A model generated the notes under the pieces. The model saw only the letters and a program-made list of their open reading frames with translations, did not search any database and was not told the DNA's origin. From Actinoplanes flavus (GTDB lineage Bacteria; Actinomycetota; Actinomycetes; Mycobacteriales; Micromonosporaceae), in NCBI RefSeq assembly GCF_017592555.1, contig NZ_JAGFNS010000053.1:1-36324 (forward strand): 36,324 nt of DNA, given 5' to 3'. Shown one piece after another: positions 14,947-22,370 of the stretch; the stretch's first letter is position 1; each line of letters begins with the position of its first letter. The translations under genes were made by a program, and so were the position numbers.

Positions 14947-15723
14947 ATGACAGAGCCGACGATCGGCGACGCCTTCGGCGAGATGATCCGGGACGCGTAC
15001 GCGGTGCACATCGGGGCCGGGCGGCGTCCCCTGGCCGGCGGCCGGTACCCGCGACCGGTGATCGAGGTGATCGAGCGTGACGACGGGCTGATCAACGGGG
15101 CGCTCGCGGCTCACTACCTGAGTGAGCCGGCGGACTGGCGGCCCTTCGACCACCGGGCTCTGAGGTTCTGCCGGGGCCGGGTGCTCGACGTCGGGGTGGG
15201 CGCCGGGCGGTCGGCTGTCGAGTTGCAGCGCCGGGGGATCGCGGTCACCGGGCTGGACACCTCGGCCGGCGCGATCGAGGTGGCCCGGAAGCGGGGGCTG
15301 CGCGACACCGTGCTGAACACGGTCGACGAGTTCTCCCGGGCGAGCGTCCGGTACGACACGTTCCTGCTGCTCGGCAACAACCTGGGGCTGATCGAGGGTC
15401 CGGAGCGGGCGCCGGCGTTCCTGGCCGCGCTGGCCCGGCTGGCGGCGCCCGGCGCGCGGATCGTGGCGCAGGGCACCGACCCGTACGGGACGACCGATCC
15501 GGTGCAGGTGGCCTACCACCAGGAGAACCGGGCCCGCGGGCGGTTCGGCGGGCAGCTGCGGATCCGGCTGCGCTACCGGGATGTGGCCAGCGACTGGTTC
15601 GACTACCTGAACTGCTCGGTCGACGAGCTGGAGGAGCTGCTCAAGGGCACCGCGTGGCGACTGAAATCCATCGACGACCAGGACCACCCGTACTACCTTG
15701 CGGTCATGGAGTTGATGGAATGA
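14947..15723 (+). CDS. Class I SAM-dependent methyltransferase
   Basis: 258 residues. The Rossmann glycine motif is VLDVGVGAGRSAVELQRRGI (motif I), followed by VTGLDTSAGAIEVARKRG (acidic motif II residue) and DTFLLLGNNLGLI (motif IV). The region around YRDVASDWFDYLNCSVDELE is a C-terminal cap. The substrate cannot be inferred. The ATG at 14947 was preferred; an in-frame GTG at 14941 is possible. It overlaps kptA by 4 bases (ATGA), indicating co-translation with an RNA-repair enzyme, which might hint at an RNA substrate, but nothing in the domain confirms that. Confidence 0.82.
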   Translation: MTEPTIGDAFGEMIRDAYAVHIGAGRRPLAGGRYPRPVIEVIERDDGLINGALAAHYLSEPADWRPFDHRALRFCRGRVLDVGVGAGRSAVELQRRGIAVTGLDTSAGAIEVARKRGLRDTVLNTVDEFSRASVRYDTFLLLGNNLGLIEGPERAPAFLAALARLAAPGARIVAQGTDPYGTTDPVQVAYHQENRARGRFGGQLRIRLRYRDVASDWFDYLNCSVDELEELLKGTAWRLKSIDDQDHPYYLAVMELME

Positions 15724-16286
15724 CAGTTCTCGACCGCGATCAGGTGCGCCTCAGCAAGCGGATGTCCCTGGTCCTGCGGCACCGGCCGGAGACGGCCGGC
15801 CTGACCCTCGACGCGAACGGCTGGGTGCCGGTCGCCGAGCTGCTGGCCGCCCTCGGCATCACCCGTGCCGAGCTCGACGTGGTGGTCGCGCACAACGACA
15901 AGGCACGCTTCGCCGTGTCCACCGGCCCGGACGGGGTCGACCGGATCCGGGCCAGCCAGGGGCACTCCCGGCGGGTCGCCGTGGATCTCGATCTGCCGCC
16001 CGCGGTCCCGCCCGCCGAGCTGTTCCACGGCACCCCGCGAGCGAACCTGGAGGCGATCCTCCGGGAGGGTCTGCGCCCGCGGAGCCGTCACCACGTACAC
16101 CTGTCGGTCGATGTGCCGACGGCCGTGACCGTCGGTCGCCGGCGCTCGCCGGACGTGGTCGTCCTCCGCGTCGCGGCGGGGGTGATGGTGGAGCAGGGGC
16201 ACGTGTTCCACCGCAGTGACAACGGGGTATGGCTCACCGCGATCGTGCCGTCACAGCACTTGTCGGTAAAACGGACAAATCCGTAA
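15720..16286 (+). CDS. kptA: RNA 2'-phosphotransferase, Tpt1/KptA family
   Basis: 188 residues. The family moves an internal RNA 2'-phosphate to NAD+, giving ADP-ribose 1''-2''-cyclic phosphate and nicotinamide. Catalytic-site motifs are all present: SKRMSLVLRHRPE (first Arg-His), RASQGHS, LFHGTPRANLEAIL (NAD-binding HGT), RSRHHVHLS, and NGVWLT near the end. Length is normal for bacterial KptA. In fungi it finishes tRNA splicing. Bacteria lack that pathway, so its physiological substrate here is unknown. It is coupled to the upstream methyltransferase by a 4-base overlap. Confidence 0.92.
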   Translation: MTVLDRDQVRLSKRMSLVLRHRPETAGLTLDANGWVPVAELLAALGITRAELDVVVAHNDKARFAVSTGPDGVDRIRASQGHSRRVAVDLDLPPAVPPAELFHGTPRANLEAILREGLRPRSRHHVHLSVDVPTAVTVGRRRSPDVVVLRVAAGVMVEQGHVFHRSDNGVWLTAIVPSQHLSVKRTNP

Positions 16287-16313
16287 TCGGCCAGGTTGAT
16301 CGACCATCCACTG

Positions 16314-16338
16314 TGTCCGGACCGCTGTTCTCCGGACA
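16314..16338. repeat. Inverted repeat downstream of kptA
   Basis: A perfect 8-bp inverted repeat TGTCCGGA / TCCGGACA with a 9-base spacer, in the 82-base gap between kptA and the next gene. It may be a weak terminator or an operator. It lies just before a candidate promoter (CGGACA at 16333-16338, 18 bases, TAGCTT at 16357-16362, then 6 bases to the ATG). Confidence 0.45.
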
Positions 16339-16368
16339 GCGGCGGGTCGCCGCCGTTAGCTTGGACGG

Positions 16369-16950
16369 ATGGGGAGGGTCACTCGGCGTCAGCTCACCGA
16401 CCTGCCCGGCACCCTGGGGCTGCTCCTCGCCCTCGCGCTGGCATCGATTCTGGCCGCTCTCGCCTTCGGTCTCCCCGCTCTGGACCGGGCCGTTCCGGCC
16501 GAGCGGCCGGTCGCGGCCGGTGAGCCCTACCGGGTCGCCGCGGGCGTCACCATCGTGCCGCCGGACGGGGCGAGCCTCGACGCCACCGGCACCCGGCCGG
16601 GCGCCGAGCGCGGGACCGCGCTGTTCCGGCTCGGCCGCGTGCAGTACGCGATCGGCGTCGAACCCTTCAAGGGCGACCTCACCGCCGCGGCCGTCCGGCT
16701 GCGGCAGCGCATCACCGGCACCTCCGGGAACCAGGTCACCGGCACCCAGCTCGCGGTCTCCACGGCCGGTGGGCTCGCCGGGGTCGAGGGCGGCTACACC
16801 GCCGGCGACCGGGACGGACGGTACGCGGTCTTCGTCGCCGACGGGCTGATCATCGAGGTCATGGTCAGCGGGGACGACGCCGACCTGGAGAGGGCACTCC
16901 CGCGGATCGACGCCAGCACCCGCACCCTGCGCTACGAGACCGAGAAATGA
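16369..16950 (+). CDS. Small membrane-anchored protein of unknown function, PrsW partner
   Basis: 193 residues. A basic N-terminus (MGRVTRRQ) and one hydrophobic helix (about 14-38, LLLALALASILAALAFGLPAL) lead to an extracytoplasmic domain of about 150 residues with no cysteines. The domain alternates Val/Gly-rich strands (GLAGVEGGYTAGDRDGRYAVFVADGLIIEVMVSG) and looks like a compact beta fold. I do not recognise the family. Its ATG follows a TAGCTT box by 6 bases with no ribosome site, suggesting a leaderless transcript. The stop overlaps the start of the PrsW-type protease by 4 bases, so the two are coupled and this protein is a reasonable candidate substrate or regulator of that protease. 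Confidence 0.7.
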   Translation: MGRVTRRQLTDLPGTLGLLLALALASILAALAFGLPALDRAVPAERPVAAGEPYRVAAGVTIVPPDGASLDATGTRPGAERGTALFRLGRVQYAIGVEPFKGDLTAAAVRLRQRITGTSGNQVTGTQLAVSTAGGLAGVEGGYTAGDRDGRYAVFVADGLIIEVMVSGDDADLERALPRIDASTRTLRYETEK

Positions 16951-18206
16951 GCGACGCCGTCCGGCCCGGGACCACCCGGTCGGCCGCGTTCCTCCGGCAG
17001 CCCGCGTTCTGGGTGGTCATCACGATCCTGGCGGTCGGCGCCGTACGGATCGCCCAGATCGCCAAGCTGTTCTTCACCGCCTACCCGGTCGCCACGGTCA
17101 CCGCGATCCTGCTGTTCGCCCTGCTCGCCGTACCGTTCTGGCTGTTCGTCTCGGAGCTGGACTTCCTGGAACGCGAGCCACCGAGCCTGCGCCTGCTCGC
17201 CTTCGCCTGGGGCGGCCTGGTCGCCACCAGCGTGTCGATCCCGGGCAGCACCGCACTGGACAACCTGATCGCCAAGCTCGGCTCACCCGACCTCGCCGCC
17301 GAGTGGGGCGCCGCGCTGGCCGGGCCGACGGTCGAGGAGATCGCCAAGACGCTCGGTGTGGTGGCGATCGTGCTGATCGCGCGGGCCCAGGTCAACAGCG
17401 TGCTCGACGGCATCGTCTACGGGGCCCTGGTCGGCCTGGGTTTCCAGATCGTCGAGGACGTGGTCTTCGCGATCGGGGCGGTGCAGCAGGCCGGCGAGGG
17501 CGATCAGGTACAACCGGTGATCACCACGTTCCTGGTCCGCGGGTTCCTGGCCGGGGTCTGGAGCCACACCCTGTTCGGTGCGCTGGCCGGGGCCGGCATC
17601 GGCTATCTGGTGGTGAACCGGGACCGCTCCCGCGGCCGCCGGATCGCGGTCGCCGCCCTGGCCCTGTTCGCCGCCTGGGCCTCGCACTCGCTGTGGAACT
17701 CGCCGCTGTTCCGGGAGGGTTTCGGTGACGGCGCGCCGGCCCTGCTCGCGGTGCTCGTCTTCAAGGGGCTGCCGCCGTTGCTGCTGGTCCTCTACCTGGT
17801 GCGGCGGGCGCACGACCGGGAGGCGGCCTACTACGTGGGCGTCCTGGCCACGCTCCGCGATCCGGGGCTGATCACCGAGAGCGAGCTGCGGGTGCTCGGG
17901 TCCGGCTCCCGGCGGGGCGCGGCCCGGCGGCACGCCGCGGCACACGCGGGCCGAGAAGCCAGATCAGCGGTACGCCGTCTGCAGCGCGCCCAGGCCGCCC
18001 TCGCCGTCGCGCTCAGCCGTGACCCGGACGGGCCGGCCGAGCCGGAGGCCGCCACGGTCCGCGAGCACCGCGCCACCCTCGCCGCTCTCGGGCATCCGGA
18101 GGCGGTCGAGGGGGCACGATCCTGGCGGCACACCGCGTCGACGGTGGGCACCGCCGCGGTGGCCATCGCCGTGCTGTGGGTGGCGCTGTCCGCTCTGGGG
18201 AGTTGA
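16947..18206 (+). CDS. PrsW-type intramembrane metalloprotease
   Basis: A 419-residue polytopic membrane protein of the PrsW/RCE1-like group. Candidate metal-site motifs are PTVEEIAKTLGVV (Glu-Glu), GLGFQIVEDVVFA (Glu) and two histidines in GVWSHTLFGALAG and WASHSLWNS, each within a transmembrane stretch. About eight hydrophobic segments span residues 20-290. The remaining 130 residues are a cytoplasmic, Arg/Ala-rich helical region (RRGAARRHAAAHAGREARSA) ending in a final hydrophobic helix (TVGTAAVAIAVLWVALSAL). In Bacillus, PrsW starts regulated proteolysis of an anti-sigma factor; no sigma/anti-sigma pair is next to it here. Family call firm, target unknown. Confidence 0.87.
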   Translation: MSDAVRPGTTRSAAFLRQPAFWVVITILAVGAVRIAQIAKLFFTAYPVATVTAILLFALLAVPFWLFVSELDFLEREPPSLRLLAFAWGGLVATSVSIPGSTALDNLIAKLGSPDLAAEWGAALAGPTVEEIAKTLGVVAIVLIARAQVNSVLDGIVYGALVGLGFQIVEDVVFAIGAVQQAGEGDQVQPVITTFLVRGFLAGVWSHTLFGALAGAGIGYLVVNRDRSRGRRIAVAALALFAAWASHSLWNSPLFREGFGDGAPALLAVLVFKGLPPLLLVLYLVRRAHDREAAYYVGVLATLRDPGLITESELRVLGSGSRRGAARRHAAAHAGREARSAVRRLQRAQAALAVALSRDPDGPAEPEAATVREHRATLAALGHPEAVEGARSWRHTASTVGTAAVAIAVLWVALSALGS

Positions 18207-18230
18207 CGGCTGTTCCCGCCAGTGACGGCG

Positions 18231-18476
18231 TCAGGCCGGGGGCAGGCCGCCGTCCCCGTCGACGATCACGTCCGGGGTGCCGTCCTCGTCCAGGTCGACC
18301 ATGGTCAGATCGACCTTTCCGTCCCCGTCGGTGTCGAACTGGTAGAGATCGGGCTTGCCGTTGCCGTCGGTGTCCGACACCCAGACGTCCGGCCGGCCGT
18401 CGCCGCTCGTGTCCTTGGCGAGCAGGTCGACGCGATCGTCGCCCCGGGTCTCCACGGTCTCCTGCGGATCGGTCAT
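18231..18476 (-). CDS. Small acidic protein of tandem 13-residue Asp/Gly repeats (putative Ca2+ binding)
   Basis: 81 residues, strongly acidic, no signal peptide. From residue 9 it consists of five in-register 13-residue units: ETRGDDRVDLLAK, DTSGDGRPDVWVS, DTDGNGKPDLYQF, DTDGDGKVDLTMV and DLDEDGTPDVIVD, with consensus D-T-D-G-D-G-K-P-D-L/V. The D-x-D-G-D-G loop is the calcium-ligating pattern of EF-hand and thrombospondin-type-3-like loops; the period suggests a short stacked solenoid. The ATG at 18476 has AGGAG close upstream. It is convergent with the PrsW gene (24-base gap). Similar short Asp-rich hypotheticals exist in actinobacteria, but I know no described function. Confidence 0.72.
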   Translation of the reverse strand: MTDPQETVETRGDDRVDLLAKDTSGDGRPDVWVSDTDGNGKPDLYQFDTDGDGKVDLTMVDLDEDGTPDVIVDGDGGLPPA

Positions 18477-18606
18477 GGCGCTCCTCTCGTCGGCCGACGG
18501 GCCGGCCGTCACGGCCGCTCAGTACCCATCGGATCAATCGATCAGTCCCCGGTCCTGTGATGGTTGTCGCTGGTCCGGCCCGGCGACGGGCGTAACGTAC
18601 GCCGAC

Positions 18607-19026
18607 GTGGATATCGCTGAGGACGGCAAGCAACACCTGTTCACCAGCGGTGGCGGCGGTGCGCTCGCGGAACGGATGGGCATCGAGATCACCGAGGCCA
18701 CCGCGGAACGGGTCGTAGGCATCATGCCTGTCGAGGGCAACACCCAGCCGTACGGTCTGCTGCACGGCGGTGCGTCCTGCGTGCTCGCCGAAACGCTCGG
18801 CTCGGTCGGCGCGGTGCTGCACGGGCGGACCGTGGACCGGCCGTTCGCCGTCGGCGTGGACATCAACGCCACCCACCACAAGGCGGCCCGCTCCGGGCTG
18901 GTCACCGGCGTGGCCGTTCCGGTCCACCGGGGCCGGGCGGTGGCGACCTACGAGGTGGTCATCACCGACGAGGGCGGCGACCGTGTCTGCACCGCCCGCA
19001 TCACCTGTCTACTCCGTGGTGCCTGA
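18607..19026 (+). CDS. Hotdog-fold thioesterase (PaaI/MenI-like)
   Basis: 139 residues, a single hotdog domain. The active-site helix segment is QPYGLLHGGASCVLAETLGS, with the HGG turn and the conserved acid in LAE. The later strand GVDINATHHKAARSGLVTG is typical of PaaI / 1,4-dihydroxy-2-naphthoyl-CoA hydrolase relatives. It hydrolyses an acyl-CoA thioester; the substrate (phenylacetyl-type or DHNA-CoA) cannot be fixed from sequence. The GTG at 18607 gives the family length; no ribosome site is visible and TAACGT lies 8 bases upstream, so translation may be leaderless. In-frame codons further upstream overlap the acidic-repeat gene and are unlikely. Confidence 0.88.
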   Translation: MDIAEDGKQHLFTSGGGGALAERMGIEITEATAERVVGIMPVEGNTQPYGLLHGGASCVLAETLGSVGAVLHGRTVDRPFAVGVDINATHHKAARSGLVTGVAVPVHRGRAVATYEVVITDEGGDRVCTARITCLLRGA

Positions 19027-19076
19027 ATTCCCTCGTCGCCGTGCGTTCCTTGACGGTCCGACGTACCTTTTCTGAC

Positions 19077-19466
19077 GTGACCGAAGTACCACAGACCGCA
19101 TTCGACGACGCCGCGCAGGTTCTGCAGTGTGCGCTCAGCGGCGACAGCGAGGCTGTGGCCGACACCTTCGACGCGGTCGTCCACCGGGACGGCGTCGTCG
19201 GTGCCTGGGACGTCGCCTGGTGCCTCGCGGCGACCATGGTCGGGCAGGTCCCCGGTGGCGGCGCCTGGACCCTCGAGTTCCCCGGGATCGACGACGCGCG
19301 CTACGACAAGCGGTGGGTGGCCCGGTTCGTCAGTGCATATGTGAACGGTGACTTCCCGACCGGTGAGGCGCTGTTCGGCGCGGCGATCGCCGACGGGACC
19401 CTACCGGACTGCCTGCTCGCGCTGGCCGGGTCGACGGTCGCGACACTGCGCCATCGGGCCGCGTGA
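19077..19466 (+). CDS. Hypothetical protein
   Basis: A 129-residue, mostly helical acidic protein with no signal or membrane segment. It begins VTEVPQTAFDDAAQVLQCAL and contains WDVAWCLAATMVGQVPGGG and FVSAYVNGDFPTGEALFGAA. The GTG at 19077 has TACCTT 7 bases upstream and no ribosome site, the leaderless arrangement; an in-frame GTG at 19041 is the alternative start. It is followed after 21 bases by the DUF2786 gene, probably in one transcript. I do not recognise the family. Confidence 0.6.
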   Translation: MTEVPQTAFDDAAQVLQCALSGDSEAVADTFDAVVHRDGVVGAWDVAWCLAATMVGQVPGGGAWTLEFPGIDDARYDKRWVARFVSAYVNGDFPTGEALFGAAIADGTLPDCLLALAGSTVATLRHRAA

Positions 19467-19487
19467 ACCGCTTCACGCGTACCCCTC

Positions 19488-20162
19488 ATGTCTGACGCTC
19501 TGCTGGCCCGGGTGCGCAAGCTGCTCGCCATGGCCGAGGACCCGGCCTGTACGCCCGGCGAAGCCGAGGCGTTCACCGCGAAGGCCGCCGAGCTGATCGC
19601 CAAATACGGCGTCGACCAGGCGATGCTCGCCGCCGGTGATCCCACCGCGGACCCGGTGGGCGACCGGGTCGTCACCGTCGATCCGCCCTACGCGCGGGAC
19701 AAGGCCGGGCTGCTCGCCGCCGTGGCCGCCCCGATGCGCTGCCGGGTGGTCCATCTGGAGCGGCGTGGGCTGGCCCGCAGCCATCTCTTCGGGCACACGG
19801 CGGACCTCACGCGGGTCGAGTTGCTCTTCACCTCTCTTCTGGTGCAGGCCGCGCACGGCCTCGCCGCCAGCCCGGTGCCGGAGGGTGAGCACGCGGCGGC
19901 CTACCGGCGATCGTGGATGGCCGGCTACACCCAGGCGATCAGCGGGCGGCTGTGGGCGGCCGAACGGTCCGCGGCCGCCGAGACGCCGGGCGCGGAGATC
20001 GTGCTCGTCGACCGGACCGACCTGGTCGAGCGCCGCCGCGACGAGGCCTACCCCCGGCTGGCCCGGATGCGGCCGCGACGGTTGCGGGGCAGTGGAATCC
20101 TCCGCGGTTTCCAGGCCGGGCAGGTCGCCCACCTGGGCGGCACCGAGGTCACTTCGCCTTGA
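19488..20162 (+). CDS. DUF2786 domain protein
   Basis: 224 residues. The N-terminal 45 residues (ALLARVRKLLAMAEDPACTP, then EAEAFTAKAAELIAKYGVD) are the DUF2786 helical motif, common in actinobacterial and phage-borne proteins of unknown role. The middle contains VVHLERRGLARSHLFGHTADLTRVELLFTSL and YRRSWMAGYTQAISGRL, which resemble the extended architecture of full-length family members. The Arg-rich end (LARMRPRRLRGSG) could contact nucleic acid, but that is conjecture. Its 3' end overlaps the end of the convergent gene by 14 bases. Confidence 0.8.
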   Translation: MSDALLARVRKLLAMAEDPACTPGEAEAFTAKAAELIAKYGVDQAMLAAGDPTADPVGDRVVTVDPPYARDKAGLLAAVAAPMRCRVVHLERRGLARSHLFGHTADLTRVELLFTSLLVQAAHGLAASPVPEGEHAAAYRRSWMAGYTQAISGRLWAAERSAAAETPGAEIVLVDRTDLVERRRDEAYPRLARMRPRRLRGSGILRGFQAGQVAHLGGTEVTSP

Positions 20163-20457
20163 GGTAGAGGGCCTTCGCGTACTGGGCGGCGGCGGCGTTG
20201 TTGTACATCGACGCCTGCGACATGAAGAAGCTGTTGTCAGCGATCGCGCGAGCCGCCTGTGACGTGCCGGACCAGCGGATGTCCGCCTCCGCCTCGGACA
20301 GGCCGCGCGCCTTGAACTGGCGGCGCATCGCCATCTTCCCGGCGCGGAACGCCTCGGCCGCCTCCTCCGCGCTTTTCATGCAGGACAGCGCCTTCTCGCT
20401 GAGCGCCTCAGCAAGCGTGTACGCCGCCTGCTCCGCATCGTTCGTGAAAGTCTGCAC
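20149..20457 (-). CDS. Small helical hypothetical protein
   Basis: A 102-residue, Ala-rich, almost wholly helical protein. The GTG at 20457 is fixed by a perfect AAGGAGG site 7 bases upstream. It starts VQTFTNDAEQAAYTLAEALS and contains a WSG tripeptide at 62-64 between two helical halves, and ends AAAAQYAKALYLKAK. Size and a central W-x-G recall WXG100 secreted proteins, but the motif is 20 residues too late and no type VII genes are nearby, so I leave it unassigned. It may be a small cytoplasmic helical-bundle protein. Confidence 0.68.
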   Translation of the reverse strand: MQTFTNDAEQAAYTLAEALSEKALSCMKSAEEAAEAFRAGKMAMRRQFKARGLSEAEADIRWSGTSQAARAIADNSFFMSQASMYNNAAAAQYAKALYLKAK

Positions 20458-20589
20458 GACGACGCCTCCTTGCGTCCGAGTTGACCGATCCCGATAACAC
20501 ACTGTGGAGGACCGGGCGGGACCGTACAAGGCCCGTCCACGGGCCTGTGGACAACCGTGTGCGGACACGCTGAGATAGCTTCTCGCTTC

Positions 20590-20985
20590 ATGACCGACGG
20601 GGAAGTGTGCGATGTGGAGCGGAATCGGCGCTGGCTGCTGCTCCTGGCGGTGGCCGCGGTCACGCTGATCCTCGGGGCGGTCTCGGCCACCGGGGTCATG
20701 TACTACGCCGGCTGGCGGCACACGCCCGAGCGCGAGTTCACCATCGCGGTGTACATGGTGCCGGACGCGAGCGCGGAAGAGCGCACGGCGGTGCGGGAGG
20801 CGCTCGGCGGGTTGCCGGCCGTCGACGGGGTGCGGGTCGAGAGCGAGTCCCTTCACGCGACCGCGCTGGGGCGTGACTTCGACTGCTCGCCGATTCCGGT
20901 GATCCGCGAGTCGGCGGGGGTGGACCGGGTGCGGGTCACGATGCGCCCGCTCGGCCGGCGGGTCGGGGCTGTGCTCGGGTGCTGA
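20590..20985 (+). CDS. Membrane-anchored protein with FtsX-extracellular-domain-like region
   Basis: 131 residues. A short cytoplasmic N-terminus, one transmembrane helix (about 14-37, WLLLLAVAAVTLILGAVSAT), then about 90 extracytoplasmic residues. The segment FTIAVYMVPDASAEERTAVR, followed by EALGGLPAVDGVRVES, has the pattern of the FtsX extracellular domain (a beta strand, a helix counting off Leu residues, then V-x-x-V-x-x-x-S). In FtsX that domain relays a signal to wall hydrolases, but no FtsE ATPase or FtsX permease core is here. Two cysteines (D-C-S and the last residue) lie outside the membrane. The start lacks a ribosome site and has TAGCTT 8 bases upstream. Homology is suggested, not proven. 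Confidence 0.6.
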   Translation: MTDGEVCDVERNRRWLLLLAVAAVTLILGAVSATGVMYYAGWRHTPEREFTIAVYMVPDASAEERTAVREALGGLPAVDGVRVESESLHATALGRDFDCSPIPVIRESAGVDRVRVTMRPLGRRVGAVLGC

Positions 20986-21004
20986 CACACGTACGTAATC
21001 ATCT

Positions 21005-21060
21005 AGTGACATGCGTCACTGAAAAAGGGTCAGCGCGTCGGAACGGTAGCGTTCTACGAT
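21005..21060 (+). promoter_or_regulatory. RTX gene 1 promoter with two palindromes
   Basis: First palindrome AGTGAC-ATGC-GTCACT at 21005-21020. After 21 bases comes AACGGTAGCGTT (21042-21053; arms AACG/CGTT), then a -10-like TACGAT at 21055-21060. The start codon is 48 bases further on. The same layout recurs before RTX gene 3, and the second element also before gene 2. Confidence 0.75.
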
Positions 21061-21108
21061 TACGCGTCTGTAGACGGCTAACACCGCTCTCAAACGGGGA
21101 GTTTCTCG

Positions 21109-22212
21109 ATGTCCTTGATCAACCGCAAGACGCTTGCCACCGTTGGCGCCACCGCCATCGCGATCGCCACCACCGCCCTCTTCGCGACCCCGGCTCAGGC
21201 GGCTTCGGCCGGCCTGGCGAAGGTCGTCGGCACCAAGACGGTCCAGTTCCAGGCACTCCTGGGTAAGTCGAACTCGGTGAAGCTGAGCATCTCCGGCCGC
21301 ACCGTGACGATCACCGACAAGGTCGCCATCAAGGCGGGCAAGGGCTGCAAGTCGGTCAACTCGAAGAAGGTCCGCTGCACGACCAAGGCGAAGACCGCGA
21401 AGTTGAGCGTCGCGCTGGGCGACAAGAATGACTACGTGCGCAACTACACCAACGTCTACCTGCTCGTCGACGCCGGCTCCGGCAACGACACCGTCATCGG
21501 TGGCAACGCCAGCGAGGAGCTGCAGGGCGACAGCGGCAACGACAGGATCTACGGCAACGGCGGCAACGACAAGCTGATCGCCGAGGGCGGTAACGACTAC
21601 GTCTCCGCCGGCGCCGGCAACGACCAGATCTGGGGCGGCACGGGCGCCGACGCGCTGCACGGCGGCGCCGGCATGGACAAGTTCAGCGGTGGCACCGGCA
21701 ACGACACCCTCACCGGTGGCACCCAGGTCGACGTCCTCAGCGGCGATGACGGCAACGACTACATCTACGGTGGCGCGGGCGAGTACACCTCGGGTGGGCT
21801 CATCTACGGCGACACCGTCTACGGCGGCAACGGCAACGACACGATCCACGGCGAGGCCGACACGGACATCATCGACGGCGGTAACGGCAACGACCGGATC
21901 ACCGCCGGCGCCGACTTCGACGTCGTCGAGGGCAAGGCGGGCAACGACCTCATCTGGGGCAACGAGGGCGACGACATCCTCGCCGGCGAGAGCTACGACC
22001 AGGTGACCGGCGCGCCGATCGGAAGCGCCACGGCGGCCGACGCCATCGACGGCGGGCCCAACGCGACTGACGGCGACCTCTGCCTGGTGACCGGATCCTC
22101 GACGATCCGCAACTGTGAGTACTCCGCAGGCGACCTGGGCGCCAGCAGCCTCTCGGTGGCCGGCGGCCCGGACTTCGCGTCCCGCCTCGCCACGGTGCGG
22201 CCCGCGAAGTAA
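21109..22212 (+). CDS. Secreted RTX-type calcium-binding repeat protein 1
   Basis: 367 residues. Sec signal peptide MSLINRKTLATVGATAIAIA..AQA (1-31). Then an N-terminal beta domain of about 100 residues with a Cys pair (KGCKSVNSKKVRCTTK) and LGDKNDYVRNYTNVYL. Then about 20 hemolysin-type nonapeptides (GGNGNDTIH, GGAGMDKFS and similar) from about residue 120 to 300, which fold into a Ca2+-filled beta-roll. The C-terminus repeats a Cys pair (DLCLVTGSSTIRNCE). GGGGAG precedes the ATG. It is exported by Sec, not by a type I C-terminal signal. Role unknown; a surface or matrix protein that folds on secretion into calcium is likely. Confidence 0.9.
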   Translation: MSLINRKTLATVGATAIAIATTALFATPAQAASAGLAKVVGTKTVQFQALLGKSNSVKLSISGRTVTITDKVAIKAGKGCKSVNSKKVRCTTKAKTAKLSVALGDKNDYVRNYTNVYLLVDAGSGNDTVIGGNASEELQGDSGNDRIYGNGGNDKLIAEGGNDYVSAGAGNDQIWGGTGADALHGGAGMDKFSGGTGNDTLTGGTQVDVLSGDDGNDYIYGGAGEYTSGGLIYGDTVYGGNGNDTIHGEADTDIIDGGNGNDRITAGADFDVVEGKAGNDLIWGNEGDDILAGESYDQVTGAPIGSATAADAIDGGPNATDGDLCLVTGSSTIRNCEYSAGDLGASSLSVAGGPDFASRLATVRPAK

Positions 22213-22228
22213 CACTCGCGCTCCATGG

Positions 22229-22260
22229 AACGGCCCGGCGGTTGCCGGGCCGTTTCCTTT
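22229..22260 (+). terminator. Terminator after RTX gene 1
   Basis: AACGGCCCGGC (22229-22239) pairs perfectly with GCCGGGCCGTT (22244-22254) across a GGTT loop, followed by TCCTTTT. An intrinsic terminator, so the three RTX genes are separately transcribed. Confidence 0.9.
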
Positions 22261-22297
22261 TGCGCTGTGGATCATCTGTTCGGCTGACGCGCGTCGA

Positions 22298-22316
22298 AAC
22301 GGTAGCGTTCTACGAT
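22298..22316 (+). promoter_or_regulatory. RTX gene 2 promoter element
   Basis: AACGGTAGCGTT (22298-22309) followed by C and TACGAT (22311-22316), in the longer shared string GCGTCG-AAACGGTAGCGTTCTACGAT. The upstream AGTGAC palindrome found at genes 1 and 3 is absent here. The start codon is 54 bases downstream. Confidence 0.72.
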
Positions 22317-22370
22317 CCTTGCCGATGTGTCGGCGGCACCTGCCTTGACCAGTAGTCACGAAGGATCCAC

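Noticed and set aside
18355..18606. N-terminal extension of the hotdog thioesterase
   Set aside because: The extension lies antisense to the acidic-repeat gene and is unlike the family, which begins near the GTG at 18607.
20149..20457. WXG100-type type VII secreted protein
   Set aside because: The WSG tripeptide is at residues 62-64 rather than the centre near 42, no C-terminal secretion motif is visible and no type VII genes are nearby.
21005..21060. ECF sigma factor promoter (GGAAC-type -35) for RTX gene 1
   Set aside because: GGAAC is present only at gene 1. Genes 2 and 3 have GAAAC, and no suitably spaced second motif is shared, so a palindromic operator with a vegetative-like -10 explains all three better.
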